Shown: positions 9,481 through 19,815, counted from the stretch's first letter. The stretch: DNA of 64,000 nt from an uncultured Pelagibacteraceae bacterium (GCA_902597425.1 CACJXT010000001.1:1-64000); one strand, 5' to 3'. Numbers and translations: made by a program. Notes: generated from the sequence alone by a model not told the origin.

Positions 9481-10609
9481 TTTTTTTACCTTTCATTGTT
9501 TTTCTAGACTTCATAGTTGCTTGTATTATTAATTTTTGAAATTTTTGCACACCTTTTTCCCAGTGTGGAGACAATAACCCACCATCATTTGAGGCTGGTG
9601 ATGATCTTCCTTCTTGTAATCTTTCGCACATTTCATGATCTTCCTTATGTACACTCCACCATATCTTCTTTGTAATATCAATCTCTTCTTTAGACATAGA
9701 TTTTCCCTCTGTTGAGTATATTATTCTTTTTTGGCTTGTAATACTTGGTCCAATAGGAATATTTAAATATACACCTATTTGATTAGGATAATAAGTTCCA
9801 ATTATAAAGTTTGGAAACAAAGAAAGATATTTTGAAGATACCGATAAAGCATTACTATTTTTATTATCTTCTTTATCAACATTTACTCCACTTCCATAGC
9901 AAATGCCATCTACAATTGTATAATGATCTTTAAGAGGCTGATTGGTTGTTGTTTTGTGTACAAACTGAACATGGTAAGGTTCTATAAAATTTTCAATAAG
10001 AAATTTCCAATTAGTATTAATTTTTCCAAAATCTAAAGTTGCCGCATACTTTATTTTAGTTAAGTCTAAATCTTTAAATTTTGAAATTAAAGGCTTTGCA
10101 TATTCTTTAAATTTTTTTGCTTTTCCATTAATATTTACAAATATCCAATCATGCCAAATATGAATTCTTATTGGTTTTAGACCATGATTTTTAAAATTAA
10201 ATCCTTTGGGTTTATGTACATTTGTTCCTCCAATGTGTGGAGCGGCTTTTAAATTTCCTTGAAGATCATATGTCCAAGAATGATAAGGACATCGAATTAA
10301 CTTACCAATATTTTTTTTTTCATTTACTAATTTTAAACATCGATGACTACAAACATTATGAAAGGCCGTAATTTTATTGTCTTCGTTTTTAACAAGCAGG
10401 ATAGGTTTTCCAGCAATATAAACTGGAATAACATCTCCTACTTTTTTAAATTCGTGAGCAAAAGCTATAAATAGCCAACCATCGGCTAATGCAGTTTCAC
10501 ATTCTTTATCCCAAAATTCGTTATCAGTATATGATTTTGCTGGAAGTCCAAAAATTGTATTTGTATTTTTAGGGCTTTTAATTTTAACTGAAGTTTTAGT
10601 TTCAGACAT
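9473..10609 (-). CDS. aromatic ring-hydroxylating dioxygenase alpha-subunit-like Rieske oxygenase
   Basis: Rieske motif CSHRCLKLVNEKKNIGKLIRCPYHSWTYD; ENFIEPYHVQFVHK mononuclear iron region. Confidence 0.85.
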   Translation of the reverse strand: MSETKTSVKIKSPKNTNTIFGLPAKSYTDNEFWDKECETALADGWLFIAFAHEFKKVGDVIPVYIAGKPILLVKNEDNKITAFHNVCSHRCLKLVNEKKNIGKLIRCPYHSWTYDLQGNLKAAPHIGGTNVHKPKGFNFKNHGLKPIRIHIWHDWIFVNINGKAKKFKEYAKPLISKFKDLDLTKIKYAATLDFGKINTNWKFLIENFIEPYHVQFVHKTTTNQPLKDHYTIVDGICYGSGVNVDKEDNKNSNALSVSSKYLSLFPNFIIGTYYPNQIGVYLNIPIGPSITSQKRIIYSTEGKSMSKEEIDITKKIWWSVHKEDHEMCERLQEGRSSPASNDGGLLSPHWEKGVQKFQKLIIQATMKSRKTMKGKKNV

Positions 10610-10705
10610 TTATAGGTTCCTTCTTAATAAATGAAATCTATTTGCGATTTGTGAATATTACAATAAAATATATTATCGTTAATTATGGGATTTTAAGGAG
10701 GTCAA

Positions 10706-12052
10706 TTGGTTAGTTCAAACAACAATATCTATAAAGGCTATGGTCAAGCTAAACCAGTTGGTTATGATAAAGAAATTTCACACACAGATTATGGCACTCC
10801 CTGTGGTGAATATCTAAGAAGATATTGGCATCCAGTTGCTTTAACTTCAGAAGTAAGCACTACTCCTATGCAAATAAAAATTCTTGGTGAAGATTTGGTA
10901 ATTTTTAAAACCACTCAAAATAAAATAGGGCTAGTCCACAAAAACTGTCCTCACAGAAGAGCATCTTTAGTTTATGGAAAATGTGAGTCTAACGGTATTA
11001 GATGTTGTTATCATGGATGGCTTTTTTCTACAGACGGAGAAATTTTAGAAACTCCTGGTGAACATTCAAATTCAAAACAGGCAGAGCAAGTAAGAAAAAA
11101 ATTTAAATTAGGAGCATATCCAATAAAAGAATTTAATGGAATTGTATTTGCCTATATGGGCCCACCAGAAAAAACTCCTGAATTTCCTCATTACGATGCT
11201 TATGAGATTTCTGGAATTACAAGAAGACCATATAAAATTAATTATAATTGTAATTGGATACAGGTTCTTGATGCAATTATGGATCCAGTTCATACATCTT
11301 TTTTACATGGTCAAAGTTCTGGAATACAATTTTCAGAAGGTTTTGCAGAAGTAGGTGAGTTAGAGTTTTTTGAAAGAGGAATTCAATATCTTGGATGCAA
11401 TACTCGACGTGTAGATGACAATGTTTGGGTTAGAGTTAACGAATTAATATTGCCCAATTTTACTCAAGCAGGATCTGCTTTTGCTGCTGATGGAACTAAG
11501 TCTCGTTATTTTGGACGTAGTTCATTTACTCGATGGGTAGTTCCTGTAGATGATAATCACTGCATTGCATTAGCATGGGGTAATTTTGGTGAAAGAGGTG
11601 ATCCGATAGAACACAACACCAAAGAAGGATGTGAGAGAATTGAGGCTGGCGAAATTATGGATAGAACTTGGGAAGAAAAACAAAAAAGACCTGGTGATGC
11701 AGAAGCTGTAGAAGGAATGGGCTCTATTAGTGCGCATAAAGGAGAACATCTAATGCCAACTGATTATGGAGTTATGGTTTATAGACGTCGTATAAGAACA
11801 TTAGCAAAAAATTTAAAAAAAGGTAAAGAACCACCACAGCCTCAACAAAAAAAAGGAGATATAATAAGAACCAATGGACAAGACACAATATTAAGAGTAC
11901 CCAAACGAAATATTGATGATCGTAAATTTATCAAATCAATTGGATCAGCTGTTATGAAAATGCAATTTGGTGCAGAAAAAATGCCAATAAAAGATCGAGA
12001 CAATCATATTATAAATAAATTAACCAATATGGAAAAGAACGGAGCATTTTGA
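10706..12052 (+). CDS. Rieske 2Fe-2S oxygenase (phthalate 4,5-dioxygenase / vanillate demethylase type)
   Basis: TTG start preceded by AAGGAGG; CPHRRASLVYGKCESNGIRCCYHGWLF; DPVHTSFLHG iron site. Confidence 0.85.
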   Translation: MVSSNNNIYKGYGQAKPVGYDKEISHTDYGTPCGEYLRRYWHPVALTSEVSTTPMQIKILGEDLVIFKTTQNKIGLVHKNCPHRRASLVYGKCESNGIRCCYHGWLFSTDGEILETPGEHSNSKQAEQVRKKFKLGAYPIKEFNGIVFAYMGPPEKTPEFPHYDAYEISGITRRPYKINYNCNWIQVLDAIMDPVHTSFLHGQSSGIQFSEGFAEVGELEFFERGIQYLGCNTRRVDDNVWVRVNELILPNFTQAGSAFAADGTKSRYFGRSSFTRWVVPVDDNHCIALAWGNFGERGDPIEHNTKEGCERIEAGEIMDRTWEEKQKRPGDAEAVEGMGSISAHKGEHLMPTDYGVMVYRRRIRTLAKNLKKGKEPPQPQQKKGDIIRTNGQDTILRVPKRNIDDRKFIKSIGSAVMKMQFGAEKMPIKDRDNHIINKLTNMEKNGAF

Positions 12053-13077
12053 AAAATAATAAAAAAATTAAAATTCATGTTAAAAATAATCATTGGGCTC
12101 CTGGTTCTTTTCCAACTGATGCTGAAGGTGAAAAGAATTTTACAATAACCAAAGAACATTTTGATGAAGTTTTAAAAAATGAACAAGAAATAAAAGATAA
12201 AGTTGAGATTTTTATTGATTGGGATGAAGACAACTTTATTTCATCAATGTCAAACTCAGATGCCTTAATTGCTTGGAATTTTCCAAAATCAAATCTTAAA
12301 AAAATTGCTCCGGATTTAAAATGGATTCATTGTGTTTCTGCCGGGGTTGAACATTTGCTTCCTTTGGACTGGATGTATGATGGTTTGGTATTAACCAATA
12401 GTAGTGGTGTACATTCAAAAAAAGCAGGCGAATATGGCTTAATGAGTGTTTTAATGCTTCAAAATCACATGACAAAAATTATTACAAATCAAAAGAATAA
12501 AAAATTTATATCTTTATTCAGCAATCCAATAGCAGGAAAAACCATTGTTGTAGTTGGCACAGGTTCTCTTGGATCATCAATGATAAAACTTGTTGCTCCA
12601 CTTGGTGCAAACGTTATTGGAGTAAATAGAAAAGGAAAAATGGTTGAAGGATGTTCAAAGGTTGTCACAACAGATAAAATTGACAGTGTTTTACCTGAAG
12701 CAGATATTTTATATCTGGCTCTTCCTGAAACTTCGGAAACTAAAAACTTAATAAATCATAAGCGATTAAATTTACTTAAATCTTCCTGTGGAGTTGTTAA
12801 TATTGGTCGACAATCAGCAATGGATTATGAAGCATTATGTGAAAAATTAAATAAAGATGAATTGGCTGGAGCAATACTTGATGTATTTACACATGAGCCA
12901 ATTGAAACAAATTCAAAACTTTGGAATACGCCAAACCTTGTAATTACTCCACATGTGTCTTCTGATGATCATGGAAACTACGTAAAAATGACGCTTGATT
13001 TATTTTTAAAAAACTTAAAACTTTTTCTTTTAAATAAAGAGCTTGTTAATAAAATTGATAAAAATTTAGGTTACTGA
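12049..13077 (+). CDS. D-2-hydroxyacid dehydrogenase-like
   Basis: VVVGTGSLGSSMIKLVAPLGANVIGVNR; VNIGRQSAMDYEAL; DVFTHEPIETNSKLWNTPNLVITPHVSS; TTG start overlapping the upstream stop. Confidence 0.85.
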   Translation: MKNNKKIKIHVKNNHWAPGSFPTDAEGEKNFTITKEHFDEVLKNEQEIKDKVEIFIDWDEDNFISSMSNSDALIAWNFPKSNLKKIAPDLKWIHCVSAGVEHLLPLDWMYDGLVLTNSSGVHSKKAGEYGLMSVLMLQNHMTKIITNQKNKKFISLFSNPIAGKTIVVVGTGSLGSSMIKLVAPLGANVIGVNRKGKMVEGCSKVVTTDKIDSVLPEADILYLALPETSETKNLINHKRLNLLKSSCGVVNIGRQSAMDYEALCEKLNKDELAGAILDVFTHEPIETNSKLWNTPNLVITPHVSSDDHGNYVKMTLDLFLKNLKLFLLNKELVNKIDKNLGY

Positions 13078-13082
13078 AATTT

Positions 13083-14054
13083 TTAACGTTTGTATTCAAC
13101 GAATTTTTTCAAAGATTTATTTAAAAACTTTTCATAAACAAAGTCCTTATTTTTAAATTTTAAACATCCATTTAAAAAGGATTGGTTCATTTTAAAATCG
13201 TAAGAAGGTTCAAAGAAAAAAGGAATAGACATTCTTTTTGTTTTATTCCAAAGAACTCTGTGATTAGTTGCTTTAAATTTATTTTTACTTAAAAATTGAA
13301 GAGCTAAACCTGTGTTTACTATTAATGCATTTTTATTAGATGGTATGTCGTACCATTTTTTATTTTTTCTATTTTGAACTTGTAAACCACCTTTTTTATC
13401 TTGATATAAAATAGTAAAAATTCCACTATCTACATGAGTTTCACACCCTAAAGCAACGCCATCTTGTTTAGATATTTCCACAGGTTTTGATTGTTTAGGG
13501 TAATAATTAAATCTTAAAGTACTTAAAGTTTTAATTCTCGAAAAAGCAAGTTTAGAATTATTTATATCTTTGTCATAAAGTTTAATGATACTTTTAAACA
13601 AAGTTTCTCCCAAGGTAAAAATTTCATCAAAATATTTTGATAATATTTTAATTGATTTTCTATCAAAAGATTTGTTTAGATTTAAATATTCAATGTATTG
13701 TTTTTTTTTAGTAGCTGCATATTTTTTTGTTATTTTTAAATCACCAATATCTAAACCTTCTTTTCCATTAACATCATTTGGAAAATAGCCTCTGTAAATA
13801 TTTTTATTTTTATTGTTCCACTTTTTAGGAGATAATTTTTTTTTATTTCTTTCAGATGAATTAAAAAATTTATTACCAACATTACAAATATTTTTAATAT
13901 TTTTTTTATTAATTCCATGACCTATAACCTGAAAAAAGCCAATATTCATACAAGCTTCTTTAATTTTATTAATGGTCTCAATTGATTTATTTGAATTGAA
14001 ATCTTGATTAATTATTGAAGAAATATTGATAGTAGGGATTAAATTTTTGGCCAT
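13083..14054 (-). CDS. 2-oxoglutarate/Fe(II) oxygenase, isopenicillin N synthase-like family
   Basis: GFFQVIGHGI N-terminus; ALGCETHVDSGIFTILYQDKKGGLQVQ; TNHRVLWN. Confidence 0.8.
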   Translation of the reverse strand: MAKNLIPTINISSIINQDFNSNKSIETINKIKEACMNIGFFQVIGHGINKKNIKNICNVGNKFFNSSERNKKKLSPKKWNNKNKNIYRGYFPNDVNGKEGLDIGDLKITKKYAATKKKQYIEYLNLNKSFDRKSIKILSKYFDEIFTLGETLFKSIIKLYDKDINNSKLAFSRIKTLSTLRFNYYPKQSKPVEISKQDGVALGCETHVDSGIFTILYQDKKGGLQVQNRKNKKWYDIPSNKNALIVNTGLALQFLSKNKFKATNHRVLWNKTKRMSIPFFFEPSYDFKMNQSFLNGCLKFKNKDFVYEKFLNKSLKKFVEYKR

Positions 14055-15005
14055 CTATCTTAAAGGTTTGTCTGTAACAATAGATTGATCTTGAGCTTTT
14101 TCACGCACAAAAATGTAAATACCACTAGATACAATTATTAATATTCCAATAACTGTATTTAATTTTGGTATTTCATTAAAATATATCCAACCTATCAATG
14201 GTGCCCATAATAAAATTGAATATTCAAAAGGTGAAACTACAGCAGGAGACGCTATGCTATAAGCTTTAAACAAAAGAATAAAAGCAATACTAGCTGTCAT
14301 TCCGGTTGCAAACATAAATAAAATACTAGATTTTAAATCTACAAACCACTCTCTAAAGATAAATTGGTAAGCAGGATGGTCTATGGTATTGTATTGGCCA
14401 TCTCCAATTATAAAGTAAAAAATAGTACTAAAAATTATTGCTCCTGAATAAAAAGTAAATGTTTGAGTATAAACACTATCTTTGTCAGAGGTTTTTTTAA
14501 TAATTATCATTGATAGCGAATAACAGAATGCACATAAAATAGGCAACAAACTTAAATAGTTAAAATTACTAAAATCAGGGTTTAATGTTATATATACTCC
14601 GATAAAGCCTACAACTATTGCAGACCATCTTCTTAGTCCTATTTCTTCATCTAAAAAAAAATGTGCAAATATTGTAATTAAAAAAGGAGTAACAAAGAAT
14701 AATGTTGTAGCAAATCCTAAAGGTAATACAGTTAATGAAATATAAAAAGAGCTAAATCCAAAAAAGAAAAGAATTACACGACAAAAAGTTAAGAGCGGAT
14801 ATTGAGTTTTAAACACTATTGGTCTTTTTGTAAGTTTTAAAAATGTTAAAAGAAGTAAAAAACTTACTATGGTTCTTATTAAATAAACTTCATAAAGCGA
14901 CACAAAACTAAAGATGTATTTCATAATCCCGTCCTGCACAGAAAAAACCATCATTGCCAGTAATATGAGAATTATTCCTTTTGGATTATTATTTTTTCTA
15001 GACAT
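14055..15005 (-). CDS. DMT/EamA-family transporter
   Basis: About 10 hydrophobic segments in two EamA-like halves; SPFEYSILLWAPLIGWIYFNEIP. Confidence 0.8.
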   Translation of the reverse strand: MSRKNNNPKGIILILLAMMVFSVQDGIMKYIFSFVSLYEVYLIRTIVSFLLLLTFLKLTKRPIVFKTQYPLLTFCRVILFFFGFSSFYISLTVLPLGFATTLFFVTPFLITIFAHFFLDEEIGLRRWSAIVVGFIGVYITLNPDFSNFNYLSLLPILCAFCYSLSMIIIKKTSDKDSVYTQTFTFYSGAIIFSTIFYFIIGDGQYNTIDHPAYQFIFREWFVDLKSSILFMFATGMTASIAFILLFKAYSIASPAVVSPFEYSILLWAPLIGWIYFNEIPKLNTVIGILIIVSSGIYIFVREKAQDQSIVTDKPLR

Positions 15006-15067
15006 TCGCCCCTATATCATAGATTTTTTCTTCTTTATATTTTTATTAATTATGTAATATTAAATTC

Positions 15068-16057
15068 ATGATTTCAGATGAAGATAAAATAATGATGGAA
15101 ACTCTATATTGGTGGGGAATCCCAACTTTATTTAGATGCAAGAATGATCCTGATCCTAAAAACTGTGATATTGCTTTAGTAGGAGTACCTCACAGTACCG
15201 GAAATGGAACAACAGAAAGAGATCAGCATTTAGGACCAAGAGCTGTTAGAAATATTTCAGCAATGTTAAGAAGGTCTCATTTTGATTATAAAATTGACCC
15301 ATGGAAACAAAACAAAATTCATGATTTAGGCGACGTTCCTTTTCCCGAAGCAAATGACAATGAAAAATGTATTGAAAGAATTTCAAGTTTTTATGATCAT
15401 ATTGAAAAAGCTGAAAAGCCAGTTGTGTCTATTGGAGGAGATCATTCAATAACTGGAGGGATTATTCAAAGTTTGGCAAAAAAAAATTCAAAATTAACTA
15501 AAGGGAAAAAGATAACTCTTGTACATTTTGATGCACACACAGATTGTTATGAAAAACTAGATCATTTTTTAGGTGCAAAAAAATCAGCGGCACATTGGGC
15601 TTCATACTTAGTAAAACAAGGGAATGTTGATCCAACAACTAGCACACAAATAGGAATAAGAGGGAATCCTAGAACTTTAGATTGGTTGCAGGCAAGTTAT
15701 GATATCGGCTATCAAGTAATAACTATGGATGAGTATAAAGAACTTGGGCATGAAAAGTGTTCTAAAATGATTTTGGACAGATTAGGAGATAACCCGATTT
15801 ATGTTACCTTTGATCTTGATTGTTTAGATACAACTGTTGCACCAGGAACAGCAAATTTAGAACCAGCTTTTAGAGGTTTTAATATCGATGAAGCTAGAAA
15901 ACTTATACAAAGTTTAAAAGGTAAAAATGTAATAGGAGGAGATGTAGCGTGCTTAATGCCTACAAAAGATAATCCAAATCAAATTACATCAATGGTTGCA
16001 GCATCTATAATGTTTGAAGTTATTTGTTTAATTAGTCTTAATTTAAATAATAAATGA
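15068..16057 (+). CDS. ureohydrolase (agmatinase/arginase family)
   Basis: SIGGDHSITGG, VHFDAHTD, TFDLDCLDTTVAPGT metal-binding motifs. Confidence 0.85.
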   Translation: MISDEDKIMMETLYWWGIPTLFRCKNDPDPKNCDIALVGVPHSTGNGTTERDQHLGPRAVRNISAMLRRSHFDYKIDPWKQNKIHDLGDVPFPEANDNEKCIERISSFYDHIEKAEKPVVSIGGDHSITGGIIQSLAKKNSKLTKGKKITLVHFDAHTDCYEKLDHFLGAKKSAAHWASYLVKQGNVDPTTSTQIGIRGNPRTLDWLQASYDIGYQVITMDEYKELGHEKCSKMILDRLGDNPIYVTFDLDCLDTTVAPGTANLEPAFRGFNIDEARKLIQSLKGKNVIGGDVACLMPTKDNPNQITSMVAASIMFEVICLISLNLNNK

Positions 16058-16824
16058 AACTTAATGAAGACCAGCTTAAAGCAGTACATGACCAAGGATA
16101 TGTTATTCTATCAGATTGGTTTTCAAATGAAGAAGTAAATAATCTTCGTAAAGAAATGACAACGGTCTTTAATGAAAAGACCGAAGCTAATGTTGTTGAA
16201 AAATCTTCTGGTGAGGTTCGCACTGCGATGGGCTTACATCTTAGAAGCAAGGTTTTTGATGAATTAACACGGCATCCTAAATTTTTTGAACCTGCTAGTC
16301 AGATACGTGGCAATAATCTTTATATTCAACAGACAAAAATTAATGTCAAAGCAGCCTTTACAGGTGAAGTTTGGCAATGGCATTATGATTTTGCAACCCA
16401 TTCTGGAGAAGATGGAGTGCCTAAACCGTTAGCTTTAAATTTACATGTTTTTCTTGATGATGTGACCGAATTCAATGGTCCTCTTTTTTTTATTCCTAAA
16501 TCTCATAAATATGGTTCTGTGCCATCAAAACTCGATATAGTCACTACGAGTTATCCATTATGGACTGTTGATCAACAGACTGTAAAAAAACTTGTAAAAG
16601 AAAATGGAATTGTGTCAGCACGTGGTAAAGCTGGCACGGCAGTTATTTTTGTAGATAACTTAGTTCATGGTTCTGCACAGAATATGTCTCCCATGGATAG
16701 AGCAATTTTTTCAGCTATTCTTAATCCGTGTGAAAATGCTCAAACCAAATTTGCTCGACCAGAATACAAACATGGAAGAAATTTTAAACCTATTGTTTCT
16801 TCATCTAATGTTAGTTTAAAATAA
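16054..16824 (+). CDS. phytanoyl-CoA dioxygenase (PhyH)/ectoine hydroxylase-like 2OG oxygenase
   Basis: GYVILSDWFSNEEVNNLRKE; VWQWHYDFATHSGEDGVP (HxD); NGPLFFIPKSHK. Confidence 0.8.
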   Translation: MKLNEDQLKAVHDQGYVILSDWFSNEEVNNLRKEMTTVFNEKTEANVVEKSSGEVRTAMGLHLRSKVFDELTRHPKFFEPASQIRGNNLYIQQTKINVKAAFTGEVWQWHYDFATHSGEDGVPKPLALNLHVFLDDVTEFNGPLFFIPKSHKYGSVPSKLDIVTTSYPLWTVDQQTVKKLVKENGIVSARGKAGTAVIFVDNLVHGSAQNMSPMDRAIFSAILNPCENAQTKFARPEYKHGRNFKPIVSSSNVSLK

Positions 16825-18391
16825 GATCAGAGGCTTTTTCTGCAATCATTAGGGTAGGGGCGTTTAAATTTGCACTGGGAATTTCAGGCATAACTGATGC
16901 ATCCACTACTCTTAAATTTTGTATTCCTTTTACTTTTAAATTTTCATCAACTACAGCCATATCATCTATACCCATTTTACAAGTTCCGCATGGATGATAA
17001 GCAGTTTCTGCATTAGATCTAATGTAGTCATTTAATTCATCATCACTTTGTTTGTCTGATCCTGGACCAACTTCTTTTCCCGCATGTTTTGCTAAAGAAG
17101 GTTGTGATAATATTTTTCTTGCAAGATGAATACATTCTCTTGTTTGTTTTAAATCATCTTCGTCTTCTAGATAATTAAATAATATTTTAGGATAATCGTA
17201 AGGATCTGATGAATTAAGAGTGATAGTTCCTCTACTTCTTGGATGGTTAGGACTTGCATGTAATTGATAACCGTGAGAACTCGGATTGACCAAACCGTGA
17301 TTAATTACAAATGATGGAAAAAAATGAAACTGTATATTTGGCATTTCTCTTTCAGGTGAAGATTTTGCAAATCCTCCAGCTTCTAAATATGATTGTGAGC
17401 AAGGACCAGATTTAGATAAAAACCATTGAATTCCAGCTAGTACTTTTGGAACTAACTTAGTATATGTATAAAGAGTATCTGGAGTTTTGCATTCCTGCAT
17501 AATATATGTTTCCAAATGATCTTGAAGGTTTTTTCCAACACCTTTTAAATCATGAACAACATTAATTCCTTTTTCCTTTAAATGATTTGCATTTCCAACT
17601 CCTGAAATCATTAACAACTGAGGTGAATTAATTGAGCCGCCACTTAATATTAATTCTTTATCCGCGTAAATTTTTTCAACTTTATTTTTAATTTTTACTT
17701 CAATACCGATAGCTTTTTTCCCATCAAAAATAATTTTTTCTACAAATGAATTCGAAAAAATACTTAAATTTTTTCTATTTTTTACAGGATTTAAATAATA
17801 TCTGGATACGCTTGCTCTTTCACCATTATGAATAGTAGTATCAAACATTCCAAACCCCTCTTGATGTTCTCCATTCATATCTGGATTAATTTTATGCCCT
17901 GCTTCTGAGGCTGCTCCTATAAAAGCATTAAATAATGGATTATCATTTTTTGATTGATTAACAGGAAGCAATCCAAAAGAACCTCTATATTGATTTTCAC
18001 CACCTGACCAACTCTCGATTTTTTTAAAATAAGGAAGAATTTTTTCATATGACCAAGATTTTAATCCAAAATTTTCCCATCTTTCGTAATCATTTCTATT
18101 TCCTCTAACAAAAACCATTCCGTTATGTGCTGAGCATCCTCCGATCATTTTTCCTCTTGGACAAAATAATCTCCTATTATTTAAATAGGGCTCAGGTTCA
18201 GAATAATATTTCCAGTTATATTTTGGATCATGCATTGTATACAGTAAGGCCAATGGCATTTTAACTTTCCAAATATCGCTCGGGTTGCCAGCTTCAATTA
18301 CTGCAATTTTATTATTTTGATTTTCTGATAGTCTGTTTGCTAAGACACATCCAGCAGATCCAGCTCCAATAACTATATAATCAAATTTCAT
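16811..18391 (-). CDS. GMC-family oxidoreductase, choline dehydrogenase-like
   Basis: DYIVIGAGSAGCVLANRLSE; GGSINSPQLLMISGVG; AYHPCGTCKMG. Confidence 0.85.
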   Translation of the reverse strand: MKFDYIVIGAGSAGCVLANRLSENQNNKIAVIEAGNPSDIWKVKMPLALLYTMHDPKYNWKYYSEPEPYLNNRRLFCPRGKMIGGCSAHNGMVFVRGNRNDYERWENFGLKSWSYEKILPYFKKIESWSGGENQYRGSFGLLPVNQSKNDNPLFNAFIGAASEAGHKINPDMNGEHQEGFGMFDTTIHNGERASVSRYYLNPVKNRKNLSIFSNSFVEKIIFDGKKAIGIEVKIKNKVEKIYADKELILSGGSINSPQLLMISGVGNANHLKEKGINVVHDLKGVGKNLQDHLETYIMQECKTPDTLYTYTKLVPKVLAGIQWFLSKSGPCSQSYLEAGGFAKSSPEREMPNIQFHFFPSFVINHGLVNPSSHGYQLHASPNHPRSRGTITLNSSDPYDYPKILFNYLEDEDDLKQTRECIHLARKILSQPSLAKHAGKEVGPGSDKQSDDELNDYIRSNAETAYHPCGTCKMGIDDMAVVDENLKVKGIQNLRVVDASVMPEIPSANLNAPTLMIAEKASDLILN

Positions 18392-18927
18392 ATTAATTGA
18401 GAGTTTAACAACTCTTTATAATCAACAATTGATTTAATTTTGATATTAGTTTTTTTTGCAACTTCATCGAATTTTCTAAGTTTTATAGAGTGTTTAAAAA
18501 AATCTTTTTTTTTAAATTCTTTACTTTCTTTCTCATTAAGCACACCGCCTTGCAACTTTAAACTTGTTTTTGATGCTTCAGACAATGAATTAAAATATTT
18601 TTTATCTCTAGCAAGATATCTTTTAGCTAAAACATGATACTTAATTGGTTCAACTACATCTTTATTAAAAAATTTTTTTAAATATTCATATCCAATATAT
18701 TCATGTTTTCCATCAACTTTTTTTATCACTAGCTCATCTGGATTTTCCAAAATGAAATGTCCATAATCATGAAGCAAACATGAACATATTAAGCTGTTTG
18801 GAGATTTAGCCTTTTCAGCAATCATTGCAGATTGTATCATGTGTTCCGAAATTGTTACTTTTTCACCAATATATAAAGATTTGTTATTTATAAAATTAGA
18901 AATAATTTTATCAATTATTTTCATCAA
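18388..18927 (-). CDS. HD-domain protein resembling PhnZ-type mixed-valent diiron phosphonate oxygenases
   Basis: YIGEKVTISEHMIQSA, CLLHDYGHF, HVLAKRYLARDKKYFNSLSEASKTSLKLQGG, matching the recalled PhnZ pattern (YIGE...EH..Q.A, LLHDxGHF, HVxAKRYL, LS.AS...L..QGG). Confidence 0.7.
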   Translation of the reverse strand: MMKIIDKIISNFINNKSLYIGEKVTISEHMIQSAMIAEKAKSPNSLICSCLLHDYGHFILENPDELVIKKVDGKHEYIGYEYLKKFFNKDVVEPIKYHVLAKRYLARDKKYFNSLSEASKTSLKLQGGVLNEKESKEFKKKDFFKHSIKLRKFDEVAKKTNIKIKSIVDYKELLNSQLI

Positions 18928-18929
18928 GA

Positions 18930-19763
18930 TTAATGCGGCTGATCACCTTCAATTGCAATCCTATCCATTATTCTTTCATGCCCTAATCCTCTTCCAGGAT
19001 AAAAATCACCAATTGCGAAATGAATAACACTTCTATTATCCCAAATGCACACAGTATTTTCTGTCCAGGTAAATCTACAAGTTAATTCAAGTCTAGCTTG
19101 ATGATCAAATATTTTATTAAGAATTTCATCACTCTCTTCTTTATCTAATCCAATAATACTTTTTGTATAAGTCCAATTAACAAACAATATTTTTTTTCCT
19201 GTTTCTGGGTGGGTTCGAACAATGGGATGTTCATTAGAATATTCGTCATAGTTTTTTTTTCCATTACCCTCCATTTTTTTATAATTATCTATAAAAAATT
19301 CAGCTCCTAAAGAACTATGAATAGCTTTTTTATCTTTTATTTTTTCTTTAATTCTTTCATCTAAAGTTTCCCAAGCAAGTTCCATGTTTGCAAAACATGT
19401 GTCACCACCAACAGGAGGAATTTTTATTGATTTTATTATAACAGCTTTTGTTGGTTTAGCATTATAACTAACATCACTATGCCAATTTTCTCCCCATTGA
19501 TTTTTTTCATCTTCTGCTTTAATAATTCTTACAATTTCTGGAAATTTATCCAATCCTTTAACATAAGCGTGAGTTTCTAAGGGACCAAACTTTTCAGCCA
19601 AAGCTTTATGTTCTTCTTCGGTGATTTTTTGATTTCTAAAAAAAATAACTTTATGCTCTAAGAGTAAATCATTGATTTTTTTAAAATTTTGATCGGACGA
19701 ATCTTTAAGATTTATGCCTTTAATTTCTGCCCCAAGTGCTCCAGATAAAAGTTTTACTTCCAT
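18930..19763 (-). CDS. TauD/TfdA-family 2OG/Fe(II) dioxygenase
   Basis: VIFFRNQKITEEEHKALAEKFGPL; WHSDVSY (HxD); DNRSVIHFAIGDF. Confidence 0.85.
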   Translation of the reverse strand: MEVKLLSGALGAEIKGINLKDSSDQNFKKINDLLLEHKVIFFRNQKITEEEHKALAEKFGPLETHAYVKGLDKFPEIVRIIKAEDEKNQWGENWHSDVSYNAKPTKAVIIKSIKIPPVGGDTCFANMELAWETLDERIKEKIKDKKAIHSSLGAEFFIDNYKKMEGNGKKNYDEYSNEHPIVRTHPETGKKILFVNWTYTKSIIGLDKEESDEILNKIFDHQARLELTCRFTWTENTVCIWDNRSVIHFAIGDFYPGRGLGHERIMDRIAIEGDQPH

Positions 19764-19815
19764 GACAATAATTTATATCTAGAAATTAATTTTGTCACTA
19801 TATATAAGGGTGTAA

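Noticed and set aside
15068-16057. Assigning the ureohydrolase specifically to agmatine or guanidine hydrolysis
   Set aside because: Metal ligands are clear but substrate-determining residues cannot be assigned reliably by eye
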